64,000 nucleotides of DNA from Verrucomicrobiales bacterium (GCA_028293125.1 JAQGPJ010000068.1:1-64000), one strand, 5' to 3'; positions 1 to 8,607 are shown, counted from the stretch's first letter. A program made the numbers and translations. The notes: generated by a model not told the origin, from the letters alone.

Positions 1-151
1 TTGCCATTTCCGCTTTTTACAGATTCAAAGCCGCCTTTCAAGGAGGGGATTTACCCTTTAATCCTTTGGCTGTGAATGCGCAATATGATGAGTTGCGCTG
101 AAGCGGGATGGCTGGCGCCGGCATTCCGGAAAACTGAAAAACCTATGCTCC

Positions 152-224
152 GGCACCGGGCAGGGTGCCCGGCGGGACAGGCGGGACGCCTGTTCTACCC
201 GGCTGTCCAGCCGGCTTCAGCCGG
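152..224. repeat. Cluster of short adjacent palindromes (REP-like intergenic element)
   Basis: Successive perfect inverted repeats: GGCACC-n6-GGTGCC (152-169), ACAGGCG-GGA-CGCCTGT (177-193), CCGGCTG-TC-CAGCCGG (199-214), CCGGCT-TC-AGCCGG (211-224), just 3' of the 242-1054 minus-strand gene. Confidence 0.6.
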
Positions 225-241
225 AAATTCTATAAAATGGA

Positions 242-1054
242 TTACTCCGGCAGCACTTCGAAGGTCGTGGTGTAGGAGGAGCGGCTGGTGGTGGGCACGC
301 CGTCCACCTTGGACCCCTCGCCTTCGGTCACGGCATTGAGCCAGTAGCGGCCGGTTTCCGGAAAGGTGACTTGGAAGCGGCCTTCGGCGTCAGTGGTGAC
401 GGCGGTTTCGCCAACCTCATCGCGGTAGCGGTCGTCGCCTTTCACAACAGTCACTTTCAGATTCGCGGCCGGCTTGCCGTTGAAGTGCAGGAGGAAGGAG
501 GCTTTCTCACCCTTCACCAAGTCGGTGGGGTGGTTCTTATCAACCACGAGCTCCAAGCCTTTGCCGGTGGGCTTCAGCGCGCCGAGGGAGGGCTCGCCGG
601 AGGTGACCACCGTCTCCACGCGGGAAACGTTTTGCGACACCTTGACGCCGGATTTGTCCTTGATGCCTTCGGAGGCGAAGGTCTCCGCGTTGCCGCGCCA
701 GCGCTTTTGCTCGCCGTTCTCGGTCCACACGGCGGAAAGGGTTTCACGCACGGTGGCGGCCTTGTAGGTGCCGGGCTGGGTGAGCTTGACGTCGAACGTG
801 GTGCGCACCTGACCCTCTTTGCCGTTCTGGATCTCCACGGCTTTGCCATCCGGCCCCGTCACGGTGAAGCCGGCCAGAGGGGCGGCATGATGGTTGGGAA
901 AGAAGAGGTTGTTGGAGATGGCGGCATCGAAGGTCACCCACTGGTCATCCCCGGAAAGCACGGAATTTGAGGGGATGATCCAGAACCGGTGGGCCAGCGC
1001 GGGGCTGACGGACAGGACGAGCAGGCCGGAGGCGGCAAGGATTCTGAGTTTCAT
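242..1054 (-). CDS. DUF4198-like periplasmic protein
   Basis: 270 aa, signal peptide, N-terminal AHRFWIIPSNSVLSGDD...VTFDAAISNNLFFPNH typical of the DUF4198 family; third gene of a minus-strand operon. Confidence 0.8.
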   Translation of the reverse strand: MKLRILAASGLLVLSVSPALAHRFWIIPSNSVLSGDDQWVTFDAAISNNLFFPNHHAAPLAGFTVTGPDGKAVEIQNGKEGQVRTTFDVKLTQPGTYKAATVRETLSAVWTENGEQKRWRGNAETFASEGIKDKSGVKVSQNVSRVETVVTSGEPSLGALKPTGKGLELVVDKNHPTDLVKGEKASFLLHFNGKPAANLKVTVVKGDDRYRDEVGETAVTTDAEGRFQVTFPETGRYWLNAVTEGEGSKVDGVPTTSRSSYTTTFEVLPE

Positions 1055-1071
1055 AATAAAAAGAGGTTAAA

Positions 1072-1186
1072 GGGTTCAGAGTTCAGGGTTCAGGCAGAAG
1101 GGAAAAAGATTCAGAAAGGGGCGCGGGATTGTTGGAAAGAGGGCGGGGGCAGGCGGGTCTTTTCTGAACCCTGAACCCTGAAACCT
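1072..1186. repeat. Imperfect inverted repeat built from GGTTCAG heptamers
   Basis: Left arm GGGTTCAGAGTTCAGGGTTCAGG (1072-1094); right arm TCTGAACCCTGAACCCTGAAACC (~1163-1186) is nearly its reverse complement; lies between two genes of one operon. Confidence 0.6.
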
Positions 1187-1196
1187 TTTCCCTTTT

Positions 1197-1721
1197 TCAC
1201 GGCTTTAGGGCGATTTTGATTTTGCCGAGCTCCGCAGTGCCTTTGGCTTCGGCCTCCACGGCGGTTTTGCCGTCCCATTTGAAGGGGACGCGCACCAGTT
1301 CCCGACCGCCGACCTCGCGGGAGGCCTCCACCACGAGGGCATATTCACTGCTTGCGGACAGAGGTGGCAGAGTGGCGGTTTTGGCGGGAATGGTAATGGT
1401 GTGGGTGCCGACGGGGCGGGAGGGGCCGCTGACGCCATCGACCGGCATCTTCACGGAGCGTCCGCTTTTGCGCCACCACTGACGCATATCCTTCAGCCAG
1501 GTCTCCCCCTTGGCGTTGGGCTGTTCGGTGTCGTACCAGACCGCCAGATTGGCCACCACGGCCTTGTCGGCGTTTTCGACCCAGGCGGCGATGTAGGGGC
1601 GGTGGTATTCTGCCACTTCGAGACGCGGGATTTCAATGGTCAGCGCGATATCGCCGGCGCGGGTGGCGGAGGCTGTGGCCAGGATCGCCAGCAGGAGCAG
1701 GAGGAGGGTCGGTTTCATAAG
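1197..1721 (-). CDS. DUF2271-like periplasmic protein
   Basis: Start MKPTLLLLLLAILATASATRAGD gives a signal peptide; body IEIPRLEVAEYHRPYIAAWVENAD...WYDTEQPNAKGETWLKDMRQWWRKSG is DUF2271-like. Confidence 0.8.
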   Translation of the reverse strand, partial: LMKPTLLLLLLAILATASATRAGDIALTIEIPRLEVAEYHRPYIAAWVENADKAVVANLAVWYDTEQPNAKGETWLKDMRQWWRKSGRSVKMPVDGVSGPSRPVGTHTITIPAKTATLPPLSASSEYALVVEASREVGGRELVRVPFKWDGKTAVEAEAKGTAELGKIKIALKP

Positions 1722-1767
1722 CAGGGAAAAGAAAAGAGAAGGAGGAGGGGGGGCCATGAGGGTGGAA

Positions 1768-2439
1768 TCAGTGGACGAGGAAAATCACAATCAGCACCGG
1801 CACCAGCACTCCGGCGGCCACCACCGGCCAGGTGCTCGGGCGGCGGCGGGCATGGACCCACAGCAGTCCCAGCCCGGTCAGGCTGAAGATCACGCAGGCC
1901 CCCGAGAAGATGTCCAGAAACCACGCCCAGCCGGGTCCGGTGTGCCGGCCTTTGTGCAGGTCATTCAGATAGGAGATGACTCCCCGACGGGTGAGCTCGT
2001 GGGTCACGGCGCCGGATTCCCGGTCAATGGTCAGCCAGGCATCCCCTCCGGGGCGGGGCAGGCTCAGGTAAATCTCAAACTCCGACCAGTCGGCGCCCCG
2101 GTCCGCCACCTTCTGCCGCAGTTCCTTTCCCAGCCACTCCGCCACTGGGGCCGGCAGCGGGGCTTTTTTCTCCGCCGCCGCTCCCTGCTCCAAGGCCACG
2201 GCACCCAGCAGACCGGCGGGCAGCGTCAGCTTCCGTTCATTCACCACTGGCTTGGCGGGAATGTCCGCCGCGTGGTTCAGTGTGATGCCGGTGAAGGCGA
2301 AAAAAAGCATGGATGCCAGGCACAGGGCGCTGCTGACCCAGTGCCAAAGGTAAAACTGCCTGGTCCAGAATGCCTTGCGCTTCCTCGCGGTGGGGGAAGG
2401 GATTTTCGGTTCAGTGACGGCAGGGGCAGTTTCAGACAT
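1768..2439 (-). CDS. PepSY-associated TM helix family protein
   Basis: 223 aa, N-terminal RKRKAFWTRQFYLWHWVSSALCLASMLFFAFTGITLNHA, multiple TM helices, YLNDLHKGRHTGPGWAWFLDIFSGACVIFSLTGLGLLW. Confidence 0.85.
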   Translation of the reverse strand: MSETAPAVTEPKIPSPTARKRKAFWTRQFYLWHWVSSALCLASMLFFAFTGITLNHAADIPAKPVVNERKLTLPAGLLGAVALEQGAAAEKKAPLPAPVAEWLGKELRQKVADRGADWSEFEIYLSLPRPGGDAWLTIDRESGAVTHELTRRGVISYLNDLHKGRHTGPGWAWFLDIFSGACVIFSLTGLGLLWVHARRRPSTWPVVAAGVLVPVLIVIFLVH

Positions 2440-2494
2440 GACAGAGCGGATTTCTCTTCACCGCCGGATCTTGGATCACCTCCGTGAGTGGGAG

Positions 2495-2513
2495 ATTGAG
2501 ACTCAGTCTCAAT
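2495..2513. promoter_or_regulatory. Candidate Fur-family operator (19-bp 9-1-9 palindrome)
   Basis: ATTGAGACT-C-AGTCTCAAT, perfect arms, 56 bp upstream of the first gene of the PepSY/DUF2271/DUF4198 operon. Confidence 0.5.
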
Positions 2514-2727
2514 AGTTTGGCTTTGTCAAAGAGGAATTTCCTGTTCACCCCACCGCTTTCCCGTACGGATTCAGGTTGATTTGTGATGGTTATGTCAGGA
2601 AAAAGCGGTGGGAGGGACCGGGCAGGCATCGGGGAATCTCCTGGCTGAGGGCATCAGCGCATTTTCCCGAGAAATCGGGCCGCACAGACGCGTTTTCCGG
2701 GGAAAGGTGATTCATTATTTGTTCAGC

Positions 2728-5022
2728 ATGTCCCCCTGCCCGTTGTTGTATTCATTTCCGGTGTTTTTTCTGGCCTCCACGTCTGCGGGAGCCCAGGAGA
2801 AGATCACGTTTCAGGACCACATCCGGCCGATTTTTGAAAACCGCTGCCTGAACTGCCACAACCCTGACAAAAAGAAGGGGGATCTCGACCTGTCCACCTT
2901 CGGCGGCGTGATGACGGGCGGCTCCGGCGGGGCCTCAGTGGAGCCGGGGGATTCCGCGGCCAGCACTCTGTGGCAGGTGGTGTCGCACATCAAGGAGCCG
3001 CTCATGCCGCCCAAGGGAGGGAAGATTCCGGATGCCGAGATCGAACTGATCGCCAAGTGGATTCAGGGAGGTCTGCTGGACGGGGCGGGCAGTGCGGCCA
3101 AAGTGAAAAAGAAGGCCGGCTTCGCCATGAACACCGCCGCGGTCTCCTCCCAGCGTCCGGAGGGTCCGCCACCCATGCCGGAGAATCTGCTGTTGGAGCC
3201 GGTGGTGGCGCCGGTGCGGCCCAATGCCATCACCGCCATGGCCCACAGTCCGTGGGCTCCGCTGGTGGCCATCGCCGCGCCGCGCCAAGTGCTGCTTTAC
3301 CAGTCCGCCACCAGCGATCTGATGGGCGTGCTGCCGTTTCCCAACAAAGGGGCGGTGGAAACTCTGTCCTTCAGCCGCAACGGATCGCTGCTGCTGGCTG
3401 GCGGCGGTATTGCGGGCAAGGAGGGACTGGTGGTGGTCTGGGATGTGAAGACCGGGCAGCAGGTCATCACCCTGCCCATGGCCGAGGATTTCGACACCGT
3501 GCTGGCGGCGGATATCTCGGCGGACCAGTCGCGCATTGCCATGGCCGGTCCGGGGAAGAAGGTGAGACTTTACGACACCAAGACCTCGCAGCTGCTGGCC
3601 ACGATGAAGAAGCACACCGACTGGGTGACCTCACTGGCCTTCAGTCCCGACGGCGTGCTGCTGGCGACCGGCGACCGCAATGGCGGGCTGTACGTGTGGG
3701 AGGCGGGCACGGGCAATGAATTCTACAACCTGCGCGACCATGAGAAGCGCATCGCCGCGCTGGCCTGGCGGGCGGACTCCAACCTCCTGGCCGCCGGCAG
3801 CGAGGACGGCAACATCACCTGGTGGGAGATGCAGAACGGCACCCAAGTGAAAAAAATCGGCAGCCACGGCGGAGTGCTGGCCCTGGGGTTCGCCCCGGAC
3901 GGCCGCATGGTGTCCGGCGGGCGCGACGGCCATGCGCGGGTGTGGGATGCCAATGGCGCGCAGAAGCGCGACTGGGTGCCGTCCAGCGGCAGCCTGATCC
4001 TGCGGACCCTGTTTTCGGATGATGGACAGCGCATCCTCACCGGCGCCTGGAGCGGCGAGGTGAAATCCTTCCTGACCGACAAGCCCGAGACTGAGGCTCC
4101 GCCTGTGGTGCTGGTGAGCAATCCCCCCACCATCGAAACCCGTCTGACTTCCCTGACCGCCGACATCACCGCCAAACAGGCGGCTTTGAATCAGGCCGCC
4201 GCCGCCGTGGCGGAGAAGGAGAAAGCCGCAGCCGACCTTGAGTCCGGTGTGACCGCTCTGCGCAAAACCATCACCGAAACCGAGACCGCCGCCGCTGAGG
4301 CCGCCAAACACCGGGAGGCTCTCCAGGCGGAGACCGTCAAACTTCAGGAAACCGTCGGCACCCTGGCCAAAACCCTGGAGGAAATCCGCAAAAGCCCGCC
4401 GCCGCCCGCACCGGTGACGCCGGACACCGCCTCCATGCCCACCGCCGTGCAGGCCGCGATGGTCAAAATCACGGAGACGGAAACCACCCTGAACACCTTG
4501 GCGGGCAAAATCCGGGAGGAGAAGATAAAAGCCTTCGAGGCCCGCACTTCCAAAGCCAACAACACCCTCGCCGCCAAAATGGCGGAGGTGCCCAAAGTCT
4601 CCGCCGAAGTGGAAAGCCTGAATGCCCGGCTGGAGGAGATGCGCAAAAAAATGCCCGAGGAGGAGAAGTCCCTCACCGCCGCCAAACAGGCGGTGGAGAG
4701 TCTGAAACCCCAACTGGAAGCCGCCCGCCAGCAGGCTTCCGAAATCACCCGCGCCCGCGCCCGCTGGGAGGCCGCCCTCCAGAATGTCACCGTGCTGTCC
4801 CTCCGCGAGGAGACCAGCACCCTGAACTCCAAGCTGGAGGACCTCCGCAGCGAGCTTTCCGAATTGGAGGCCCCGGCTGTGAAACCCACGGCCCAGGAAT
4901 CGCGGAAACAGCGCCTGGAGGAGATCAAAAAGGAACTCGAAATCCTGCCCGCCAAAGTGGAGGCCAAGAAAAAGGAGACCGAGGAGGCCGTGCTGAAATA
5001 CCAGGCGCTGCTTCCGAAGTAG
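2728..5022 (+). CDS. PVC-type c-type cytochrome domain protein with WD40 repeats and C-terminal coiled coil
   Basis: Signal peptide, HIRPIFENRCLNCHNPDKKKGDLDLS haem motif, several WD40 repeats, long Glu/Lys/Ala coiled-coil tail; start chosen at MSPCPLLYSF. Confidence 0.85.
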   Translation: MSPCPLLYSFPVFFLASTSAGAQEKITFQDHIRPIFENRCLNCHNPDKKKGDLDLSTFGGVMTGGSGGASVEPGDSAASTLWQVVSHIKEPLMPPKGGKIPDAEIELIAKWIQGGLLDGAGSAAKVKKKAGFAMNTAAVSSQRPEGPPPMPENLLLEPVVAPVRPNAITAMAHSPWAPLVAIAAPRQVLLYQSATSDLMGVLPFPNKGAVETLSFSRNGSLLLAGGGIAGKEGLVVVWDVKTGQQVITLPMAEDFDTVLAADISADQSRIAMAGPGKKVRLYDTKTSQLLATMKKHTDWVTSLAFSPDGVLLATGDRNGGLYVWEAGTGNEFYNLRDHEKRIAALAWRADSNLLAAGSEDGNITWWEMQNGTQVKKIGSHGGVLALGFAPDGRMVSGGRDGHARVWDANGAQKRDWVPSSGSLILRTLFSDDGQRILTGAWSGEVKSFLTDKPETEAPPVVLVSNPPTIETRLTSLTADITAKQAALNQAAAAVAEKEKAAADLESGVTALRKTITETETAAAEAAKHREALQAETVKLQETVGTLAKTLEEIRKSPPPPAPVTPDTASMPTAVQAAMVKITETETTLNTLAGKIREEKIKAFEARTSKANNTLAAKMAEVPKVSAEVESLNARLEEMRKKMPEEEKSLTAAKQAVESLKPQLEAARQQASEITRARARWEAALQNVTVLSLREETSTLNSKLEDLRSELSELEAPAVKPTAQESRKQRLEEIKKELEILPAKVEAKKKETEEAVLKYQALLPK

Positions 5023-5109
5023 AGCTATCCCTACAAATTTTAGTAAAAATTAAGAAAAATTGATCGGCTTTTGAGGAGTGGATGGAGCAAAATATTCGGT
5101 TTTGAAAAA

Positions 5110-5139
5110 ATACAAAATTGTATAAATACAAAATTGTAT
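5110..5139. repeat. Two direct copies of near-palindrome ATACAAAATTGTAT
   Basis: ATACAAAATTGTAT at 5110-5123 and again at 5126-5139, in the intergenic space between convergent genes. Confidence 0.6.
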
Positions 5140-5155
5140 ATTGACGAATCCGTAC

Positions 5156-5395
5156 TCAGAGTTCGGCCAGATAGCGCTGTGGATTCTTTTCGAATTTCGC
5201 CACACAGGGCTGGCAGCAGAATTTCACCTGCTGGCCATCATAAGTTTTGGTGATGACGGGGCCCATGGACCCCAGCTTGTTATCAGAGAGGACGCAGGTG
5301 TCCTTGGTGTAAGGCTTCACGCCCGCGGTGCCGGCAGGGGTGCCGGCACAGGAAACGAGTCCGGCGGCGGCGATCAGTGTCAGAATGGTTTTCAT
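5156..5395 (-). CDS. Small secreted Cys-rich (putative metal-binding) protein
   Basis: MKTILTLIAAAGLVSCAG lipobox-like start, then KPYTKDTCVLSDNKLGSMGPVITKTYDGQQVKFCCQPCVAKFEKNPQRYLAEL; paralogous to 7623-7919. Confidence 0.75.
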   Translation of the reverse strand: MKTILTLIAAAGLVSCAGTPAGTAGVKPYTKDTCVLSDNKLGSMGPVITKTYDGQQVKFCCQPCVAKFEKNPQRYLAEL

Positions 5396-5429
5396 GGCTT
5401 TTGGTTGATGTGGGTGGGTTATGGTGGCT

Positions 5430-7592
5430 TCAGAAGCGGAAACGGAGGCCTCCGCCAAAGCCGTAGTCGGAGTGATACTGGGTGATCAGGGAAAAGGTTT
5501 TGTTGAGCAGATGCTCGGCGCCCGCGCTCCACTCCCATTGGGAGCCGGTGTCGTATTGGACCTCGGCGAACAGGTTCACCCGGTCGGTCAGCTGCAGGCG
5601 TTTGCTGAGTCCCGCGCGGACGTCCCCCTCCCCATCGACCGCGAGCGAACTGTTGATGAGATACGGCAGACGGTATTCGACTCCCGCGAAGGGACGGTCT
5701 TCGGAATCCTCTCCGTTGGTGATACGCCATCCAAGGATCGTGGAGAAGTTCGGGTTGAAATACCTCCGCCAGCCGAGGTCGATTTCATATTCCGTGTCAT
5801 CGTCCGGGTAGCCGGCTTCCCAGTCGGCATACCAGTCGTTATGGGAATTTCTCGCGGTCAGCCGGCCTTCGCTCATGTGGCTCTGAAGCGTTCCGTCCAG
5901 CAGGAGGTAAACAGGATCGTGCTCATGTCCGCCGCCATTGGGGGTGTGCGAAAGCCCGGCCTGATGACCTGAGCCTCCGGATGCGGAGGGCATGCCGGGC
6001 ATGCCTGGCATTCCGTGCTCTCCGGGCTTGGCGGAATGTCCGCCGCCGCCGCCGGCACCACCGGCCGCCCCGTCGCTGAGGGGAGGCTGCCAGCTGCTGT
6101 CCTGATAGGAGAAAATCCGGGTCATGCCCGCGTGCATATGATAGAGAAGGTGGCAGTGGAACAGCCAGTCGCCGCGGTCATTGGCTTCAAACTCCACCGT
6201 GCGTCGCCCCATCGGGGGGAGATCGATCGTGTGTTTGAGCGGCGACAGTTTTCCCTGGCCTGCAAGGATCCGGAAGAAGTGGCCGTGCAGATGCAGCGGA
6301 TGGTGCATCATGGTGTCGTTGATGAACTCCAGACGGATGACTTCGCCCTTTTTGATCGGGATCACGCCGTCCTCGGCAAAGGTCCGGCCATTGAAGGACC
6401 AGATATAACGCTCCATGTCTCCGGTCGCCCGCAGAGTGAGGGTGCGGCGCGGCAGACTCTTGGGAAGCTCTGTGGATTTCGGGGACCTCAACCGGGAGTA
6501 AGGGGAGAGGGGGCGTTCAGGTTCGGTGGCGAGCGCCTGGGCATCCGTCACCGGCTTCGCGTCCATGTCCTCCATCGCCGCCATCAGATGGGCATCCATC
6601 CGGTAGTTGTCCGGCTTGGGAACCTCCGGCGCGGGATGCTCCCCGCCCTCGCCGAACCACAGGGAGGCATGGCCGGAGCCATCCTGGGCGGTGGCGCGGA
6701 GTTCCCATTTGCCAGCCTTGGGGATGGTGACGAGAAGGTCGTAGGTTTCCGCCATGCCGATGAGAAGGCGCTTCACCTGAATGGGTTGAACGTCAGGGCC
6801 GTCAGCCGCCACGATCCGGAGCGGGCCGTTTGCGGACTGGAGGTAAAAATAAGTGGCGGCGGCGGCGTTGATGAAGCGGACGCGCACGGTTTCCCCCGGC
6901 TGGCCCGGGATGGTGGTGGATTCCCGGCCATTGGCCAGGAAGGCATCGTAGGCCACGTCCGATATGTCCATGGCGGGCATCCGGCTCCGCTCGCGCTGCC
7001 AGAATTCCTTCAGGGCTCCGGCCTTCGCGGCTCCGGTCAGGCTCTGGATGCTGCCTTTCTTAAACGCATACCACTCGCTCTCGCGGTTGAGGGTCCGCAT
7101 GATTTCCTCCGCTGATCCCCGGGTCCAGTCGGAGAGCACCACGACATGATCACGGTCCGCCTTCACGGGCTCACCGCTCCTCGGCTCAATCACGATGGAG
7201 CCGAAGACTCCGATCTGCTCCTGGAGCGCCGTGTGACTGTGATACCAGTAGGTGCCGGAGTGGATGATGGGAAATTCGAAGGTGTGGGTGGTGCCTGGCT
7301 CGATCGGCGGGGTGGTCACGCCGGGCACTCCATCCTGTTCGTTCGGCAGCAGCAGGCCGTGCCAGTGGATGGAGGTGGTTTCTTTCCTGAGCTGGTTATG
7401 CACGCGGATGCGGGCGGTGTCTCCGACCTTGAAACGGATGGTCGGTCCAGGGATGCCTCCATTCACGGTGATCGCCCGCGCCGCCGGGTGACCGGGTGGA
7501 GACCACCGTTGCTCGGAGATGCTGAGATCGTACTCCACCATGCGGCCGTGGGCCGCGAGGATGGAGAGGAGAAGGAGAACAAGGACTTTCAT
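5430..7592 (-). CDS. Multicopper oxidase (CopA-like) fused to CopB-like outer-membrane beta-barrel
   Basis: All MCO copper motifs present (SIHWHG, YWYHSH, HPLHLHGHFF, HCHLLYHMHAGM), Met/Gly/His linker, then CopB-like barrel (YADWEAGYPDDDTEYEIDLGWRRYFNPNFSTILGWRITNGED...GGGLRFRF) ending in aromatic-X-F. Confidence 0.85.
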   Translation of the reverse strand: MKVLVLLLLSILAAHGRMVEYDLSISEQRWSPPGHPAARAITVNGGIPGPTIRFKVGDTARIRVHNQLRKETTSIHWHGLLLPNEQDGVPGVTTPPIEPGTTHTFEFPIIHSGTYWYHSHTALQEQIGVFGSIVIEPRSGEPVKADRDHVVVLSDWTRGSAEEIMRTLNRESEWYAFKKGSIQSLTGAAKAGALKEFWQRERSRMPAMDISDVAYDAFLANGRESTTIPGQPGETVRVRFINAAAATYFYLQSANGPLRIVAADGPDVQPIQVKRLLIGMAETYDLLVTIPKAGKWELRATAQDGSGHASLWFGEGGEHPAPEVPKPDNYRMDAHLMAAMEDMDAKPVTDAQALATEPERPLSPYSRLRSPKSTELPKSLPRRTLTLRATGDMERYIWSFNGRTFAEDGVIPIKKGEVIRLEFINDTMMHHPLHLHGHFFRILAGQGKLSPLKHTIDLPPMGRRTVEFEANDRGDWLFHCHLLYHMHAGMTRIFSYQDSSWQPPLSDGAAGGAGGGGGHSAKPGEHGMPGMPGMPSASGGSGHQAGLSHTPNGGGHEHDPVYLLLDGTLQSHMSEGRLTARNSHNDWYADWEAGYPDDDTEYEIDLGWRRYFNPNFSTILGWRITNGEDSEDRPFAGVEYRLPYLINSSLAVDGEGDVRAGLSKRLQLTDRVNLFAEVQYDTGSQWEWSAGAEHLLNKTFSLITQYHSDYGFGGGLRFRF

Positions 7593-7622
7593 GGCCGGAC
7601 AGGGAAAGTGGGGTCCGGCGGA

Positions 7623-7919
7623 TTACCTGGCTTTGAGTTTCCTGAGATACTTGGCGGGATCCTTGTCGAAGTCCTTTTTGCAGGGCTTGCAGCAAAGTTT
7701 GATCTCCTGGCCCTTGTGGGTGAAGGCCACTGTATCGTCCATGGCCTCCAGAGCGTCTCCGGAGACAATGCAGGTTTTGAGCGGGTAGGGTTTAACCTTC
7801 CCCGCCTTTTCCTGCCTGGCTGGCTTTCCCTCTTTGCCGGGTTCCGGGGATGGCGCCGCCATCGCCAGGGAGTTCACGGCGATGGCGAGAACGGCGGTCA
7901 TGAGCAGCTTCCTTTTCAT
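7623..7919 (-). CDS. Small secreted Cys-rich (putative metal-binding) protein
   Basis: MKRKLLMTAVLAIAVNSLAMA signal; KPYPLKTCIVSGDALEAMDDTVAFTHKGQEIKLCCKPCKKDFDKDPAKYLRKL; start at 7919 preferred over 7961 because a promoter-like motif ends at 7962. Confidence 0.75.
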   Translation of the reverse strand: MKRKLLMTAVLAIAVNSLAMAAPSPEPGKEGKPARQEKAGKVKPYPLKTCIVSGDALEAMDDTVAFTHKGQEIKLCCKPCKKDFDKDPAKYLRKLKAR

Positions 7920-7961
7920 TCGATAAGTGGGTTGGGATTGGAGGGATTTGATGGCCTTCAT

Positions 7962-7992
7962 GGGTTAATGTCCGGCACGGCGGAAAACCCTT
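7962..7992 (-). promoter_or_regulatory. Candidate ECF-sigma promoter, site 1 (copper genes)
   Basis: Minus strand AAGGGTTTTCCGCCGTGCCGGACATTAACCC; same bipartite motif and 31-nt length as 9427-9457 and 9823-9853; ends 43 nt from the start codon at 7919. Confidence 0.5.
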
Positions 7993-7994
7993 GG

Positions 7995-8020
7995 AAAAAC
8001 GACCGGTTTTTCACGGTCGT
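7995..8020 (-). terminator. Rho-independent terminator after the sigma factor gene
   Basis: Minus strand ACGACCG-TGAAAAAC-CGGTCGT-TTTT: 7-bp stem followed by a T run, just 3' of the gene ending at 8041. Confidence 0.65.
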
Positions 8021-8040
8021 GCCCATCACATTCTTTTGTC

Positions 8041-8607
8041 TCAGTTGGCAAGATCCTTGAGCCGTTCCTTGAGGAGCTGGCGGGCGCGATAGATACGCGT
8101 TTCCACAGCCTTGGGGCTGCAGCCGATCATGGAGGCGATTTCCGCGTGGCTCATCCCTTCGTAAATGAAGAGGACCATCGCCTCCCGCAGATCGTCAGGA
8201 AGGGTCTGGAACGCGCGGTCCACCGCCAAGGTTGTTTCCATGGCTTCGGCTGCTTCCAATGGATTGCGGCCGGGGTCGATCGGTTGCGGGCAGATGGACG
8301 GCTCCTCCCGGGGGGCATCCAGCGAAACGGTGGGGTGGCGCCGGTTCCACCGCGCATGATTTCGGGCGAGGTTCCCGGAGATGGCGAAAAGATAGGTCGG
8401 AAAATTGCCGCCCGGCCGGTAGCGGTTTTTCGCCTGATAAAGTTTGACGAATGTCTCCTGCGCCAAGTCGACCGCGGTATCGCGGTTCCCGGTCATGCGG
8501 AAAAGGAAGGCGGTGACCCTTTCCCCCCATCGGTCCATAAGGGCGTTCAGCGCCAGGTCGTCCCCCTTCGCCAGCCGTGCCATCAGTTCAAAATCGGAGG
8601 GCTCCAT
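8041..8607 (-). CDS. ECF RNA polymerase sigma factor (CnrH-like by context)
   Basis: ALMDRWGERVTAFLFRMTGNRDTAVDLAQETFVKLYQAKNRYRPGGNFPTYLFAISGNLARNHARW (region 2) and LREAMVLFIYEGMSHAEIASMIGCSPKAVETRIYRARQLLKERL (region 4); start MEPSDFEL chosen. Confidence 0.9.
   Translation of the reverse strand: MEPSDFELMARLAKGDDLALNALMDRWGERVTAFLFRMTGNRDTAVDLAQETFVKLYQAKNRYRPGGNFPTYLFAISGNLARNHARWNRRHPTVSLDAPREEPSICPQPIDPGRNPLEAAEAMETTLAVDRAFQTLPDDLREAMVLFIYEGMSHAEIASMIGCSPKAVETRIYRARQLLKERLKDLAN

Noticed and set aside
2432-2629. 65-aa minus ORF upstream of the PepSY gene
   Set aside because: Covers the palindromic operator candidate and lacks coding features; likely the 5' regulatory region.
7999-8020. 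Considered the hairpin as a regulatory operator for the copper genes
   Set aside because: Minus-strand stem followed by a T run just after the sigma gene fits a terminator better.
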